Source: a virus
Virus record (IMG/VR): IMGVR_UViG_3300022591_000032
Location: 1 to 36,165 of that record
Reading direction: 5' to 3' (one strand)
Length of the DNA: 36,165 bases
Positions 18,883 to 27,481 of the stretch are shown piece after piece (positions within the stretch are counted from its first letter, which is position 1; every line of letters begins with the position of its first letter). The notes under the pieces are model-generated. The model saw only the letters and a program-made list of their open reading frames with translations. It did no database searches and was not told the origin of the DNA. Position numbers and translations under genes: made by a program.

Positions 18883-21215
18883 GCGATTTAGACGAGGAGT
18901 TTGACTCCGAATATGAAGGCCAGTATGGTCTTGAAGAAGAGTCTGATCTTCCTCCTGAACCTGTAGAAGAGCTCGATGAGCTCTCCAAGGAATTTGTACG
19001 TGCCCTTGTAGATAAAATCATGCAGTTTATGGAAATGCTTGTTGGCCACGAGCTCCACAACTATCAAAAGCCTTTGGCACGCCGTGTTATTGAGTCGGTA
19101 ATTATTAATGATGGTGAAGAAATAACGGCTCTAGCTTCTCGTCAGTCCGGTAAGTCAGAAACCATTGCTAATACAGTAGCAACTCTTATGGTAATTCTCC
19201 CCCGTCTTGCTGCAATCTACCCAGATCTTTTAGGTAAGTTTGGGGATGGCATCTGGGTGGGAATGTTCGCACCGGTTCAAAACCAGGTAGAAACCCTATA
19301 TGGCCGCACAGTATCCCGTTTAACCTCAGAACGTGCTATGGAGATCTTTGGAGACCCTGAGATCGACGATGTGCCTACCAAAACCCCAGGTGTTGTAAGA
19401 AACCTTAAGCTTAAGAAATCAGGATCGACCCTGATGATGATGACAGCTAACCCAAGAGCTAAGATCGAATCTAAGTCGTTTCACTTAATTATTATTGATG
19501 AGTGTCAAGAAGCTGATGACTTCGTAGTATCTAAGTCTATTGCGCCTATGGGTGCGTACTACAATGCTACTATCGTAAAAACTGGAACGCCTACAACTCA
19601 CAAGAACGGGTTCTACCGTTCTATTCAGTTAAACAAACGCAGACAAAACGGAGCAAGAGCTAAGCAGAACCATTTCCAGTGGGACTGGAAAGATGTGTCA
19701 AAAGTTCAACCTAACTATGAAAAGTTCATTAGAAAAGAAATGCTTCGTATTGGAGAAGATTCAGATGAGTTCCAACTTTCGTATAACTGTCTTGTTCCTG
19801 AAACAAAAGTATTAACTGCTGATCTTAGATACGTAGAACTAGGTTCTATAAAGGTAGGTGATTCTCTTGTCGGATTTGATGAAGAATCCACTACTAAAGG
19901 TGCACACCGTAAAATACAAAAAACCTTAGTTACTAAGGTGGATAGAATTATTAGGCCTGTTTATCGTATTCAACTATCAGATGGGACTAAGGTAGACTCT
20001 TCTGATGGACATTTATGGCTAGTTTCTACTGCTGGTCGCAGAACTATATGGAAACGTACAGATGAACTGGTAGATACTGACCGTATTTTTAAAATATTCG
20101 ATACATGGGAATATGAAGAAAGCTACAGAACCGGCTATCTTGCAGCAGCATTTGATGGAGAAGGGCACTTTTCCAAACAAAGAATGTTAGGTTTTTCTCA
20201 AAGAGATAATATTATGCTTAAGAAGGTTAAGCAATATCTAGATGAGTTGGGATTCAAGTACTGGGAAAGGTATGAAACGGGAACTAATAACGACGTAACT
20301 GTTTTACATATAACTGGTGGTCGCGCACAAATGTCTAAGTTCTTGGGGCAGATACGTCCCGAGCGTTTGCTTAGTAAAGTTGATCTAAATGAATTTGGAT
20401 CAATAGGTAGACATGATTTTACTGGACAAGACTTTGAGCACCCTCTAGTGTTAAAGACGGAATACCTAGGAGAATTAGAGGTAATAGCGCTTGAAACTAC
20501 CACGAAAACATTTATCGCAGAAGGATTGGCCTCTCATAACTGTAAGTGGCTCCTCGAAAGAGGAATGTTCGTCACATCCTCAATCATGGATGACCTTGGA
20601 GATACATCTCAAGAAATCGTTAAGAGCTACTTTAAATCGCCGGTTGTCGTGGGTGTTGATCCTGCCCGTAAGATGGACTCGACGGTTGTCACGGTGGTTT
20701 GGGTAGACTGGGATCGTCCAGACGAGTACGGCTACTATGACCATAGAGTTCTAAATTGGCTTGAAATTCAAGGCGATGACTGGGAAGAACAGTACTTCCA
20801 GATCCAGCAGTTCCTATCTAACTATGACGTGCTTGCTATCGGAGTAGACGCTAACGGAGTAGGTGACGCGGTGGCTCAGCGCCTCAAGGTGCTTATGCCT
20901 AGAGCTGACGTCATGTCTGTTACCTCTAGCCCAACAGAGCAATCTCGTCGCTGGAAACATATGCAGGCCCTTATTCAGCGACAGATGGTCTCCTGGCCGG
21001 CTCACGCTAAGACCCGCAGACTTCGTATTTGGAAGAAGTTTTACCAACAAATGACAGATGCTGAGGTTCAGTATAAAGGACCTAACTTCTTGGTAGCTGC
21101 TCCAGATGAAGCCCATGCCCACGACGATTTTGTGGACTCATTGGCCCTAGCTTGCTCTCTAACCCAAGAAATGGTGATGCCTACTATCGAAGTAAGCGCC
21201 AGTCCTTTCTTTTAA
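18879..21215 (+). CDS. terL: Terminase large subunit interrupted by an intein
   Basis: The ATPase domain shows Walker A (SRQSGKSE, residues 87-94), Walker B (LIIIDE, 203-208) and a coupling motif (KTGTPTTHKN, 234-243). The nuclease domain shows GVDPARKMDST, then GVDANGVGD and a late AHDDFVDSLALA, which supply the acidic metal ligands. Residues 304-554 are an intein inserted between SYN and CKWLLERG, at the join of ATPase and nuclease domains. Spliced length is 527 residues, normal for TerL. It drives DNA into the procapsid through the portal encoded downstream. Confidence 0.95.
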   Translation: MSDLDEEFDSEYEGQYGLEEESDLPPEPVEELDELSKEFVRALVDKIMQFMEMLVGHELHNYQKPLARRVIESVIINDGEEITALASRQSGKSETIANTVATLMVILPRLAAIYPDLLGKFGDGIWVGMFAPVQNQVETLYGRTVSRLTSERAMEIFGDPEIDDVPTKTPGVVRNLKLKKSGSTLMMMTANPRAKIESKSFHLIIIDECQEADDFVVSKSIAPMGAYYNATIVKTGTPTTHKNGFYRSIQLNKRRQNGARAKQNHFQWDWKDVSKVQPNYEKFIRKEMLRIGEDSDEFQLSYNCLVPETKVLTADLRYVELGSIKVGDSLVGFDEESTTKGAHRKIQKTLVTKVDRIIRPVYRIQLSDGTKVDSSDGHLWLVSTAGRRTIWKRTDELVDTDRIFKIFDTWEYEESYRTGYLAAAFDGEGHFSKQRMLGFSQRDNIMLKKVKQYLDELGFKYWERYETGTNNDVTVLHITGGRAQMSKFLGQIRPERLLSKVDLNEFGSIGRHDFTGQDFEHPLVLKTEYLGELEVIALETTTKTFIAEGLASHNCKWLLERGMFVTSSIMDDLGDTSQEIVKSYFKSPVVVGVDPARKMDSTVVTVVWVDWDRPDEYGYYDHRVLNWLEIQGDDWEEQYFQIQQFLSNYDVLAIGVDANGVGDAVAQRLKVLMPRADVMSVTSSPTEQSRRWKHMQALIQRQMVSWPAHAKTRRLRIWKKFYQQMTDAEVQYKGPNFLVAAPDEAHAHDDFVDSLALACSLTQEMVMPTIEVSASPFF
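19788..20540 (+). mobile_element. Intein with LAGLIDADG homing endonuclease
   Basis: The 251-residue insert begins CLVPETKVLT and ends AEGLASHN followed by Cys, the expected splice junctions (Cys1, terminal His-Asn, Cys+1). Block B shows SSDGHLWLV. A LAGLIDADG-like helix (TGYLAAAFDGEGHF) near intein residue 120 and the stretch after it suggest a compact single- or two-motif endonuclease. Its length is small for a full two-motif enzyme. It should excise itself from the terminase precursor and may home into intein-free alleles. Confidence 0.93.
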
Positions 21216-21293
21216 TTTAGTATGACAAAACCCTCAGTACAAGCGAGAATTAACCCTGAGGACCTCAATCCCAACCCTATAGGAGAATAAACA

Positions 21294-21701
21294 ATGGCAA
21301 TGGAAAATATTGCACCTACCCCTCAGTTCCCTGAGCGCGTAGGAACAAGCTATGAGCGCAAGTTCAGCCCAGCAGCACCTGGTCTTCGTGGACCACTTCG
21401 TTTCGAAGAAGGCGTTGCAACAGACACAGACGTTCCTAATGATTTCCAACTTGGCTTGGATCAAGGTTATGACACACCAGCTGGTCGTCCTAACCACAAC
21501 ATGAACGTTATGGAAAAGTATCCTGAAGAGACCATGAAGGAGCGTGCCCACGTTGGTTCAGCTGCTTGGGTCGAAGCCCCAACTTACCTTAGCGAGTTCG
21601 CTCAAGGTAACTTTGGTGACCACTCTACTGTTGTCATCGAAGAAGAGATTCGTAGCGGTGGACGTTATGGCCGCATGAATCCTGCATCGGTACAGGATTA
21701 A
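21294..21701 (+). CDS. Hypothetical probable virion protein, 135 aa
   Basis: The product (MAMENIAPTPQFPERVGTSY...) is acidic with Pro/Gly-rich loops and capsid-like codon use (AAC, TTC, CGT), which suggests high expression. GGAG precedes the ATG. It sits between terminase and portal, where minor capsid or head accessory proteins are common. Family not recognised. Confidence 0.6.
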   Translation: MAMENIAPTPQFPERVGTSYERKFSPAAPGLRGPLRFEEGVATDTDVPNDFQLGLDQGYDTPAGRPNHNMNVMEKYPEETMKERAHVGSAAWVEAPTYLSEFAQGNFGDHSTVVIEEEIRSGGRYGRMNPASVQD

Positions 21702-21720
21702 TTAAGGTATACTAATGTTG

Positions 21721-21742
21721 TCCCCGGTCGCAAGGCCGGGGA
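21721..21742 (+). terminator. G+C-rich hairpin before the 93-residue gene
   Basis: TCCCCGG pairs with CCGGGGA around an 8-base loop, but ATTAC follows instead of a T-run. It is more likely an mRNA-stabilising or attenuating hairpin than a full terminator. A GGTATACT string 15 bases upstream could be a -10 box. Confidence 0.4.
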
Positions 21743-21759
21743 TTACATGAGGGAGAATA

Positions 21760-22041
21760 ATGGTTAACACAGTACCAACAAACCCAAAGCTTCTTGAAGC
21801 TATTGAAAGTGCTGCTAAAGCTAAGTATCCTAAGCGTAGAGGAAAAGGAACAACTCCTCAAGCAAATAAATTAATTAGCCAGCAATATGCTGCAGCAGGT
21901 GAAGGATATACAGACGATATCCGTAAGGTAGATCCAAAGAAACGCGATCTTAAAGCAGAAGCTAAGAAGCGTGAAGCAGCAAAAGAAGCTAGACTTAAGA
22001 AAAAAGCTAAAGATACAAATACTTTGTATATTAAAAAATGA
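21760..22041 (+). CDS. Lys-rich hypothetical protein, 93 aa
   Basis: The product is helical and strongly basic (KKRDLKAEAKKREAAKEARL near the C-terminus). GGGAG lies four bases before the ATG. It lies immediately before the portal and may be a small head or DNA-binding protein. No family is recognised with confidence. Confidence 0.6.
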   Translation: MVNTVPTNPKLLEAIESAAKAKYPKRRGKGTTPQANKLISQQYAAAGEGYTDDIRKVDPKKRDLKAEAKKREAAKEARLKKKAKDTNTLYIKK

Positions 22042-22049
22042 GGGCAACT

Positions 22050-22070
22050 ATGATTGGAATTAATCGATGA
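22050..22070 (+). promoter_or_regulatory. Six-codon leader overlapping the portal start
   Basis: GAGGG precedes an ATG whose frame reads MIGINR and stops in TGA, overlapping the portal ATG as ATGA. The portal itself has a weak ribosome site, so ribosomes ending the leader could re-start on it. Confidence 0.35.
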
Positions 22071-23791
22071 GTGGTGGTATTGATTTTAGTCCTCCGTCGT
22101 ATAGAGCGGCGTCGAGTGACTTAACTATCTCAATTTCTCCACTAGGTCTTGTAGAACTAGCGGATGAAGAATTTGAAGTTCACGGCCCACGTTTAAACCG
22201 TTACTCACTTAACTGGGCAATGTATCTAGGGCACCACTGGTCATATCGCCGTGAGATGGGCGAATCGCAGATGGTATATAACTACTATCGCGCATTTACA
22301 GATTTTATTATTAACTTTACATTTGGACGCGGAGTTTCATTCCGTAGCCCTCTAGCTACAGAGGCAATCGTCCCAGATATCCTAAAGCGTGTTTGGGAGA
22401 TCGACAACAACAAGCACGGTGTCCTATGGGAAATGGGACAGCAAGGCGGCGTATCAGGAGACGTATTTGTCAAGGTAGCTTACGAAGAGGGTTATGAAGA
22501 CTCAGTAGGAGCAATGCACCCTGGTCGTGTTCGCATCCTTCCTCTAAACTCATCTTTCTGTTTCCCAGAGTTCCACCCACACGATCGTTCACGCTTGATT
22601 CGTTTCAAGCTCAAGTACCGCTTCTGGGGTACATCTGTAGAGGGCACACGTCAGGTTTACACCTATACTGAAATCCTTACTGATGACCGCATTGAGGAGT
22701 ACATCAATGATGAACTTATTGACTCCCGCCCTAATCCTATCGGGGTTGTGCCTATTATTCACATCCCCAATGTCCTCGTCTCGGGTTCTCCTTGGGGGCT
22801 TTCTGATTGCCATGACGTTATTACGCTAAACCGCGCCTATAACGAGACTGCTACAGATATCGCTGACATTGTTAACTACCACGCCGCACCAGTTACGGTT
22901 ATTACCGGAGCTAAAGCATCCGCCCTTGAGAAGGGCCCTAAAAAGGTCTGGGGAGGCCTTCCAAAGGACGCACAGGTATTTAACCTAGAAGGTGGCGGAC
23001 AAGGCCTCATGGGGGCTCTGGAGTACCTTAAAATGCTTAAGACGGGCATGCATGAGATGATCGGTGTACCAGAGACCGCACTTGGTCAGGTACAGCCTAT
23101 TTCTAACACCTCTGGCGTTGCTCTTTCTATCCAGTACCAACCATTGATGAATAGGTACCAGCAAAAGCTTGTACAATATGGTGAGGGACTACGCCGTATC
23201 AATGAACTTGTACTTCGTACCTTGGCCTTTAAAGAGCCTGAGATGTTCACATACAACCCAGTATTTAATGGTCCTATCAAGGAAAACCAGCTCACACAGC
23301 TAGATTTGAACAATCCTCTAACCTACGAGACCATTGTTCACTTCGCACAACCTCTTCCACTGGATAAGCTCATCGTCCTCAATGAAATCCAGCAGAAGAT
23401 GAATATGAATCTTGAAAGCCGTGAAGGTGCTCTACGTCAGCTTGGCGAAGAGTTCCCAGCAGAAAAGCTCGAAGAAATTCGTGCAGAGCTTATCAAGGAT
23501 GCTAAGGCTGATGGAGCTATCAACCTTATCAAGCAACAGATTAACTCAGCTATCACCTCTTTAACCGGAATGATGCCAGATGGCACCATGCCTCCTGGAG
23601 CAGAACCTGGTGATGGAACAGGCCCTGGACCTCTAGGACAACCTGGAGTTATCACCCCATTTGAAGAACAGACTCTTGCTCAGATGCAGTCAGAGTTGGT
23701 CACGGAAGCCTATGGTACTAAGATGCCACAGTGGCGTGCGGCCGACAAAGACGGCGGAGCAATGGATGATTTCAAGGGGCAAACAAACTAG
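22067..23791 (+). CDS. Portal protein
   Basis: This 574-residue protein has the portal pattern. The N-terminal wing carries NYYRAFTDFIINFTFGRG. The middle has VPIIHIPN. The stem region carries LKTGMHEMIGVPETALGQ followed by NTSGVALSIQYQPLM, a signature of SPP1/phi29-like portals. The C-terminus is a Pro/Gly-rich tail then an acidic end. Twelve copies would form the ring at one capsid vertex and dock the terminase. It lies between terminase and scaffold, the standard order. Confidence 0.92.
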   Translation: MSGGIDFSPPSYRAASSDLTISISPLGLVELADEEFEVHGPRLNRYSLNWAMYLGHHWSYRREMGESQMVYNYYRAFTDFIINFTFGRGVSFRSPLATEAIVPDILKRVWEIDNNKHGVLWEMGQQGGVSGDVFVKVAYEEGYEDSVGAMHPGRVRILPLNSSFCFPEFHPHDRSRLIRFKLKYRFWGTSVEGTRQVYTYTEILTDDRIEEYINDELIDSRPNPIGVVPIIHIPNVLVSGSPWGLSDCHDVITLNRAYNETATDIADIVNYHAAPVTVITGAKASALEKGPKKVWGGLPKDAQVFNLEGGGQGLMGALEYLKMLKTGMHEMIGVPETALGQVQPISNTSGVALSIQYQPLMNRYQQKLVQYGEGLRRINELVLRTLAFKEPEMFTYNPVFNGPIKENQLTQLDLNNPLTYETIVHFAQPLPLDKLIVLNEIQQKMNMNLESREGALRQLGEEFPAEKLEEIRAELIKDAKADGAINLIKQQINSAITSLTGMMPDGTMPPGAEPGDGTGPGPLGQPGVITPFEEQTLAQMQSELVTEAYGTKMPQWRAADKDGGAMDDFKGQTN

Positions 23792-23795
23792 CTTT

Positions 23796-23829
23796 TAGCA
23801 TGACTACAGAACAAATGTTTGTCATGCTA
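23796..23829 (+). terminator. Hairpin after the portal gene
   Basis: TAGCATGAC pairs perfectly with GTCATGCTA over 9 bp, four bases after the portal stop, followed by TATATACC. It may adjust the ratio of portal to scaffold and capsid mRNA. Confidence 0.5.
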
Positions 23830-23900
23830 TATACCAAACAAACCCGCAGGTCATCGTGGCACTAAATCGGACAACGACCTCTTAACCTAAAGGAACAACT

Positions 23901-24674
23901 ATGTCAGAACAAGCATCTCCAGTTGTAACGGATGCAGTGGCTCAAGCAGCTTTCAATATGGAAGCTCAAGGAACCCCCGCCCCTACAGCAAGCACTACAG
24001 TGGCCTCGTCTCAGTTCGTAGAACAAAAGACATACACTGAAGATGATATCAAGCGAGTACGTGAGCAAGAAAAAAACAAGCTCTACGACACAATTGAATC
24101 TCTAAAAGGAGAAGTATCAACTCTAGCTAAAGATCGTGAAGAGCGTCTAGCAGAAGCAGAGCGTCTACGCAAAGAAGCGGAAGAAGAAGCTCGTAAGAAA
24201 GCTGAAGCAGAGATGGGCACACGTGAGCTACTCGATCTCAAAGAGAAAGAATGGCAGAAGCAGCTAGAAGAGATTCGTAACGAAAACGCACGCAATCTCG
24301 CGTTAGTAGAACGTGAACGTCAATACGCTGCTATTACAGAGTATCGCAATCGTCGCGTACAGGAAGAACAGGATAATATTATCCCTGAGCTTGTAGATCT
24401 AATCTCAGGAAATACTCCTGAAGAGATTGAAAACAGTATTACTGGACTTAGAGATCGATCCTCTAAGATTCTAGATTCGGCACAGAGTGCTTTAAGTTCA
24501 GCCCGTCGTGAGATGGTCGGAACAAAGCCTACTTTGCCTCCAACCATGGAAAACAATTCGGACCAACAACAGTTTACAGCGGAGCAAATTGCCGCAATGT
24601 CGGTTACTGAATACGCAAAAGTTCGCGATCGTCTCGGAATGGGACGTGGGTCGGACAAAGGAATCTTTGGTTAA
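23901..24674 (+). CDS. Capsid scaffolding protein
   Basis: The 257-residue product has a disordered start, a long coiled coil from about 45 to 150 (ERLAEAERLRKEAEEEARKK) and a short folded C-terminus with EYAKVRDRLGMGRG, typical of scaffolds that bind capsid shells. It lies directly before the major capsid gene. AGGA lies upstream of the ATG. It should guide procapsid assembly and then leave or be cut; a protease candidate is encoded far upstream at 10222. Confidence 0.85.
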   Translation: MSEQASPVVTDAVAQAAFNMEAQGTPAPTASTTVASSQFVEQKTYTEDDIKRVREQEKNKLYDTIESLKGEVSTLAKDREERLAEAERLRKEAEEEARKKAEAEMGTRELLDLKEKEWQKQLEEIRNENARNLALVERERQYAAITEYRNRRVQEEQDNIIPELVDLISGNTPEEIENSITGLRDRSSKILDSAQSALSSARREMVGTKPTLPPTMENNSDQQQFTAEQIAAMSVTEYAKVRDRLGMGRGSDKGIFG

Positions 24675-24723
24675 AAACTAAATAACTACCCCCCAACATA
24701 TATGAACAAGGAGTAACACCGAC

Positions 24724-25818
24724 ATGGCATCAGCCGTAACAGGTACCGGCAATCTCGCCGCTGCCCCAACAGCGTATTCTGGCGCTAACAGCCAGCTTAC
24801 ACAAGCAATTCAGACCATCTGGTCTAAGGAAATCCTATTCCAATCAATGCCTATCTTGCGTTTTGAACAATTCGCAGTTAAGAAGACAGAACTTGGCGTA
24901 GCTCCTGGTCTCCAGATCAACTTCATGCGTTATAACAACCTCGGAAACGCTTCAGCTCTTGTTGAAGGCGTCCGTATGTCAACAAACGCATTGACAGCTC
25001 AACAGTTCTCAATCACTGTTGCAGAGCATGGATTCGCAATCGCAGTATCTGAGCTTCTACTTAACGCTTCCTTCGATGACGTAATGGCTTCAGCTTCACG
25101 TCTTCTTGGTCGCAACATGGCTCTCTACCTTGATGGCCAGGCTCGTGACACACTTATGGCTGCTTCATCTGTTATCTACGGTGAAGATCGTTCAGGTCTC
25201 TACTCTTCAGCTGCTAACGCTGCAGGTAACAACCTCTACGCATACGGCACAAACGGTACATCACGTGCTTCTATGACAGGTAACAACTTCCTCTCAACAC
25301 GTACCGTTAAGGACGCAGTTGAGACCCTTGCAACACGTAACATTCCTCGCCTCGGTGAGACCTACGTTGCATTCGTCCACCCTCACCAGAGCCGTCGCCT
25401 TCGCGATAACTCAGAGTTCATTGAAGTCACCAAGTACGCAGCTCCAGGTAACTTCATGCTCGGTGAAATCGGTCGCTTGTACGACACAGTCTTCATTGAG
25501 ACAACCCAGATCGACAAGGTAACAAACGGTGCAGGTACCGGTTATACAACTGATACAACTGTAGACCCAGCATCTATCGTTTACCCAACTGGTGGGGGTT
25601 ACACAACTCCTGTTCGTAAGACAGGTAATGGTAACGCAGACCGTTACTCAGCTATCTTCATTGGAGATAACGCATTCGGTCACGCTATCTCACTTCCAGT
25701 TGAACTCCGCGATGGCGGTATTCTTGACTTCGGTCGTGAGCACGCACTCGCTTGGTACGCAATCTACGGCCTCGGTCTTATCACCGATCAGTCTGTAGTT
25801 ATCGCAGAAACCAACTAA
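24724..25818 (+). CDS. Major capsid protein, N4-gp56 family
   Basis: The 364-residue HK97-fold protein shows N4-gp56-like features: an N-terminal QAIQTIWSKEILFQSMPILR, a central region with GFAIAVSELLLNASFDDVMA, then TYVAFVHPHQSRRLRDN and a closing AWYAIYGLGLITDQS. Codon use is the most biased in the window, as expected for the most abundant protein. AGGAG lies upstream of the ATG. A hairpin follows the stop. It forms the shell around scaffold and portal. Confidence 0.93.
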   Translation: MASAVTGTGNLAAAPTAYSGANSQLTQAIQTIWSKEILFQSMPILRFEQFAVKKTELGVAPGLQINFMRYNNLGNASALVEGVRMSTNALTAQQFSITVAEHGFAIAVSELLLNASFDDVMASASRLLGRNMALYLDGQARDTLMAASSVIYGEDRSGLYSSAANAAGNNLYAYGTNGTSRASMTGNNFLSTRTVKDAVETLATRNIPRLGETYVAFVHPHQSRRLRDNSEFIEVTKYAAPGNFMLGEIGRLYDTVFIETTQIDKVTNGAGTGYTTDTTVDPASIVYPTGGGYTTPVRKTGNGNADRYSAIFIGDNAFGHAISLPVELRDGGILDFGREHALAWYAIYGLGLITDQSVVIAETN

Positions 25819-25826
25819 TTTAACCC

Positions 25827-25853
25827 GGGGGAGGCAGTAGCCCTGTCTCCCCC
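25827..25853 (+). terminator. Hairpin after the capsid gene
   Basis: GGGGGAG pairs with CTCCCCC, with an inner CAG/CTG pair. No T-run follows (ACCCC), so it may protect the capsid mRNA 3' end or partly stop transcription. Confidence 0.5.
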
Positions 25854-25883
25854 ACCCCAACAACTATAAGGAGAACACTAATC

Positions 25884-26252
25884 GTGTCAAAAGCAAAAGT
25901 ATCTGACGTTACAGGACGTCAACGTGAAGAGCAACTCAAGGCAGTGGCTGAGCAGCAAGCTGCTCGTGCCAATGAAATTTCAATGGCTACTCGTACACAA
26001 GAGTATAAGGATGAGGTCGAAGTCACCGATGTGACTCATAACCCATCAGCCCCAACAATTATTGATGAAGTTGAAAGCGTGGGAGTATCCCTAGCTGACG
26101 ACTCGGTCGTAGTACGCATTGCGGAAGATATCGACCAGATGGTGTTTGGTGCAGGTAACTTTTACTCATTTAAAGCTGGAAAGAAGTACAAGGTTTCAAA
26201 AGCCCTTTCTATTCATCTTGAAGAAAAAGGTTACTTGTCTAGCCGTTTGTAA
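25884..26252 (+). CDS. Probable head protein, 122 aa
   Basis: GTG start with GGAG upstream. The C-terminal half (VVVRIAEDIDQMVFGAGNFY, then FKAGKKYKVSK) is a small beta-rich domain often found as a short gene right after the capsid gene. The N-terminal half is charged and helical. It may be a head decoration or completion protein, inferred from place. It closes the head transcript. Confidence 0.65.
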   Translation: MSKAKVSDVTGRQREEQLKAVAEQQAARANEISMATRTQEYKDEVEVTDVTHNPSAPTIIDEVESVGVSLADDSVVVRIAEDIDQMVFGAGNFYSFKAGKKYKVSKALSIHLEEKGYLSSRL

Positions 26253-26278
26253 GAGGAATTAATATCCTCTATAGTCCG

Positions 26279-26322
26279 CTCAACTCCGACAACCGCCCTC
26301 CTGTCGGAGTTGAGCCTTTTTT
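26279..26322 (+). terminator. Strong rho-independent terminator, end of head operon
   Basis: CTCAACTCCGAC (26279-26290) pairs perfectly with GTCGGAGTTGAG (26303-26314) around a 12-base loop and is followed by CC and six T. It divides the head operon from the neck and tail-fibre operon. Confidence 0.95.
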
Positions 26323-26380
26323 AACCTGACTAATCAAGGGTTTTATTAGATGATTAGCACATAGCCTTTATGGAGGATCT

Positions 26381-27481
26381 GTGGCCACATTAGCATCACT
26401 GTCTAACGTATTACGCGCCGAACTTGGCGATACCGCACGTTCTTTCGTCGATACGTTTACCGGCGACGGAATCACCACCCGCTACCAGCTTAACCAAGCT
26501 CCTGTACAAGGCGCAACTTTGGTTATCAAGGTGACCGCAGGCTCTACAACTACAGATGTCTCTAGTACTACTATCGTAGAAGAGGGCACAGGGGTTATAA
26601 CCCTGGCAGTGGCCCCGGCCAATAATTCAATCGTCACAGTGGTTGGAACTGCTTTTAGGTACTTCACAGATTCAGAGATCTGCTACTACATCAACACGGC
26701 ATTTGCAGAGCATGCCAGAACCTCTACTGACAGCAACGGAAGCCTCGTTACTATGAGCACGCTTCCAGTGGTCGAGGAATACCCACTAGTTATCTTGGCC
26801 TCTACTTTGGCACTTTATGCCCTAGCTACTGACGCCTCATTTGATATCGATATTATTTCTCCTGATGGCGTATCTATCCCACGTTCAGAGCGTTATCGCC
26901 AACTCTCAGAGATCATTCAACAACGTAAAGAACAATACCGTGAACTATGCGTATTGTTAAATATTGGCCTACACCGTATTGAGACATTTACTCTACGTCG
27001 TATCAGCCGCCTAACAAATCGCTATGTCCCTATCTATCGCCCACAAGAAGTGGACGATGGTTCTATCCCGCAGCGAGTACTGCTTTCTATGCCTACTTAT
27101 GGAGACGTTACTCCGGCAACTACAGCTCAGGTAAAAGACCTTACTCTTTATGCTGGAGACGACTTTACAGAGATTGTTCAATTCTCATTTGATATCTCAG
27201 CCTACACGCCTCTATCTCAAATTCGTCTCTACCCTTCTGTTCCAGGAAGTATGGTAGGACCTGTAATTATTGCATCGTTTACATTTACAAAGTCTGCATC
27301 AACAGTTGGGGGAATTGTAGACATCCTTACTATGAAACTACCTGGATCCGCCACTACAAGCTTCCCTAACGTTTCTTACTACGATCTACAGCTAACTGCA
27401 GCTGATGGTTCTGTTAAGACATACCTATACGGAAAAGTGTTTACGCACGCACAGGTTAGCAATCCGCTAGGACCCTTCTAA
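26381..27481 (+). CDS. Neck/adaptor protein fused to a BppU-like fibre domain
   Basis: GTG start after GGAGG. Residues about 1-180 resemble head-tail connector proteins (FTDSEICYYINTAFAEHART, then LALYALATDASFDID). Residues about 245-366 resemble the N-terminal domain of BppU-like baseplate proteins (LTLYAGDDFTEIVQFSFDIS ... YYDLQLT ... YGKVFTHAQV). The fusion would tie the head-tail neck to a fibre attachment domain. It is followed by the collagen-like fibre gene with a TAATG overlap. Confidence 0.65.
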   Translation: MATLASLSNVLRAELGDTARSFVDTFTGDGITTRYQLNQAPVQGATLVIKVTAGSTTTDVSSTTIVEEGTGVITLAVAPANNSIVTVVGTAFRYFTDSEICYYINTAFAEHARTSTDSNGSLVTMSTLPVVEEYPLVILASTLALYALATDASFDIDIISPDGVSIPRSERYRQLSEIIQQRKEQYRELCVLLNIGLHRIETFTLRRISRLTNRYVPIYRPQEVDDGSIPQRVLLSMPTYGDVTPATTAQVKDLTLYAGDDFTEIVQFSFDISAYTPLSQIRLYPSVPGSMVGPVIIASFTFTKSASTVGGIVDILTMKLPGSATTSFPNVSYYDLQLTAADGSVKTYLYGKVFTHAQVSNPLGPF

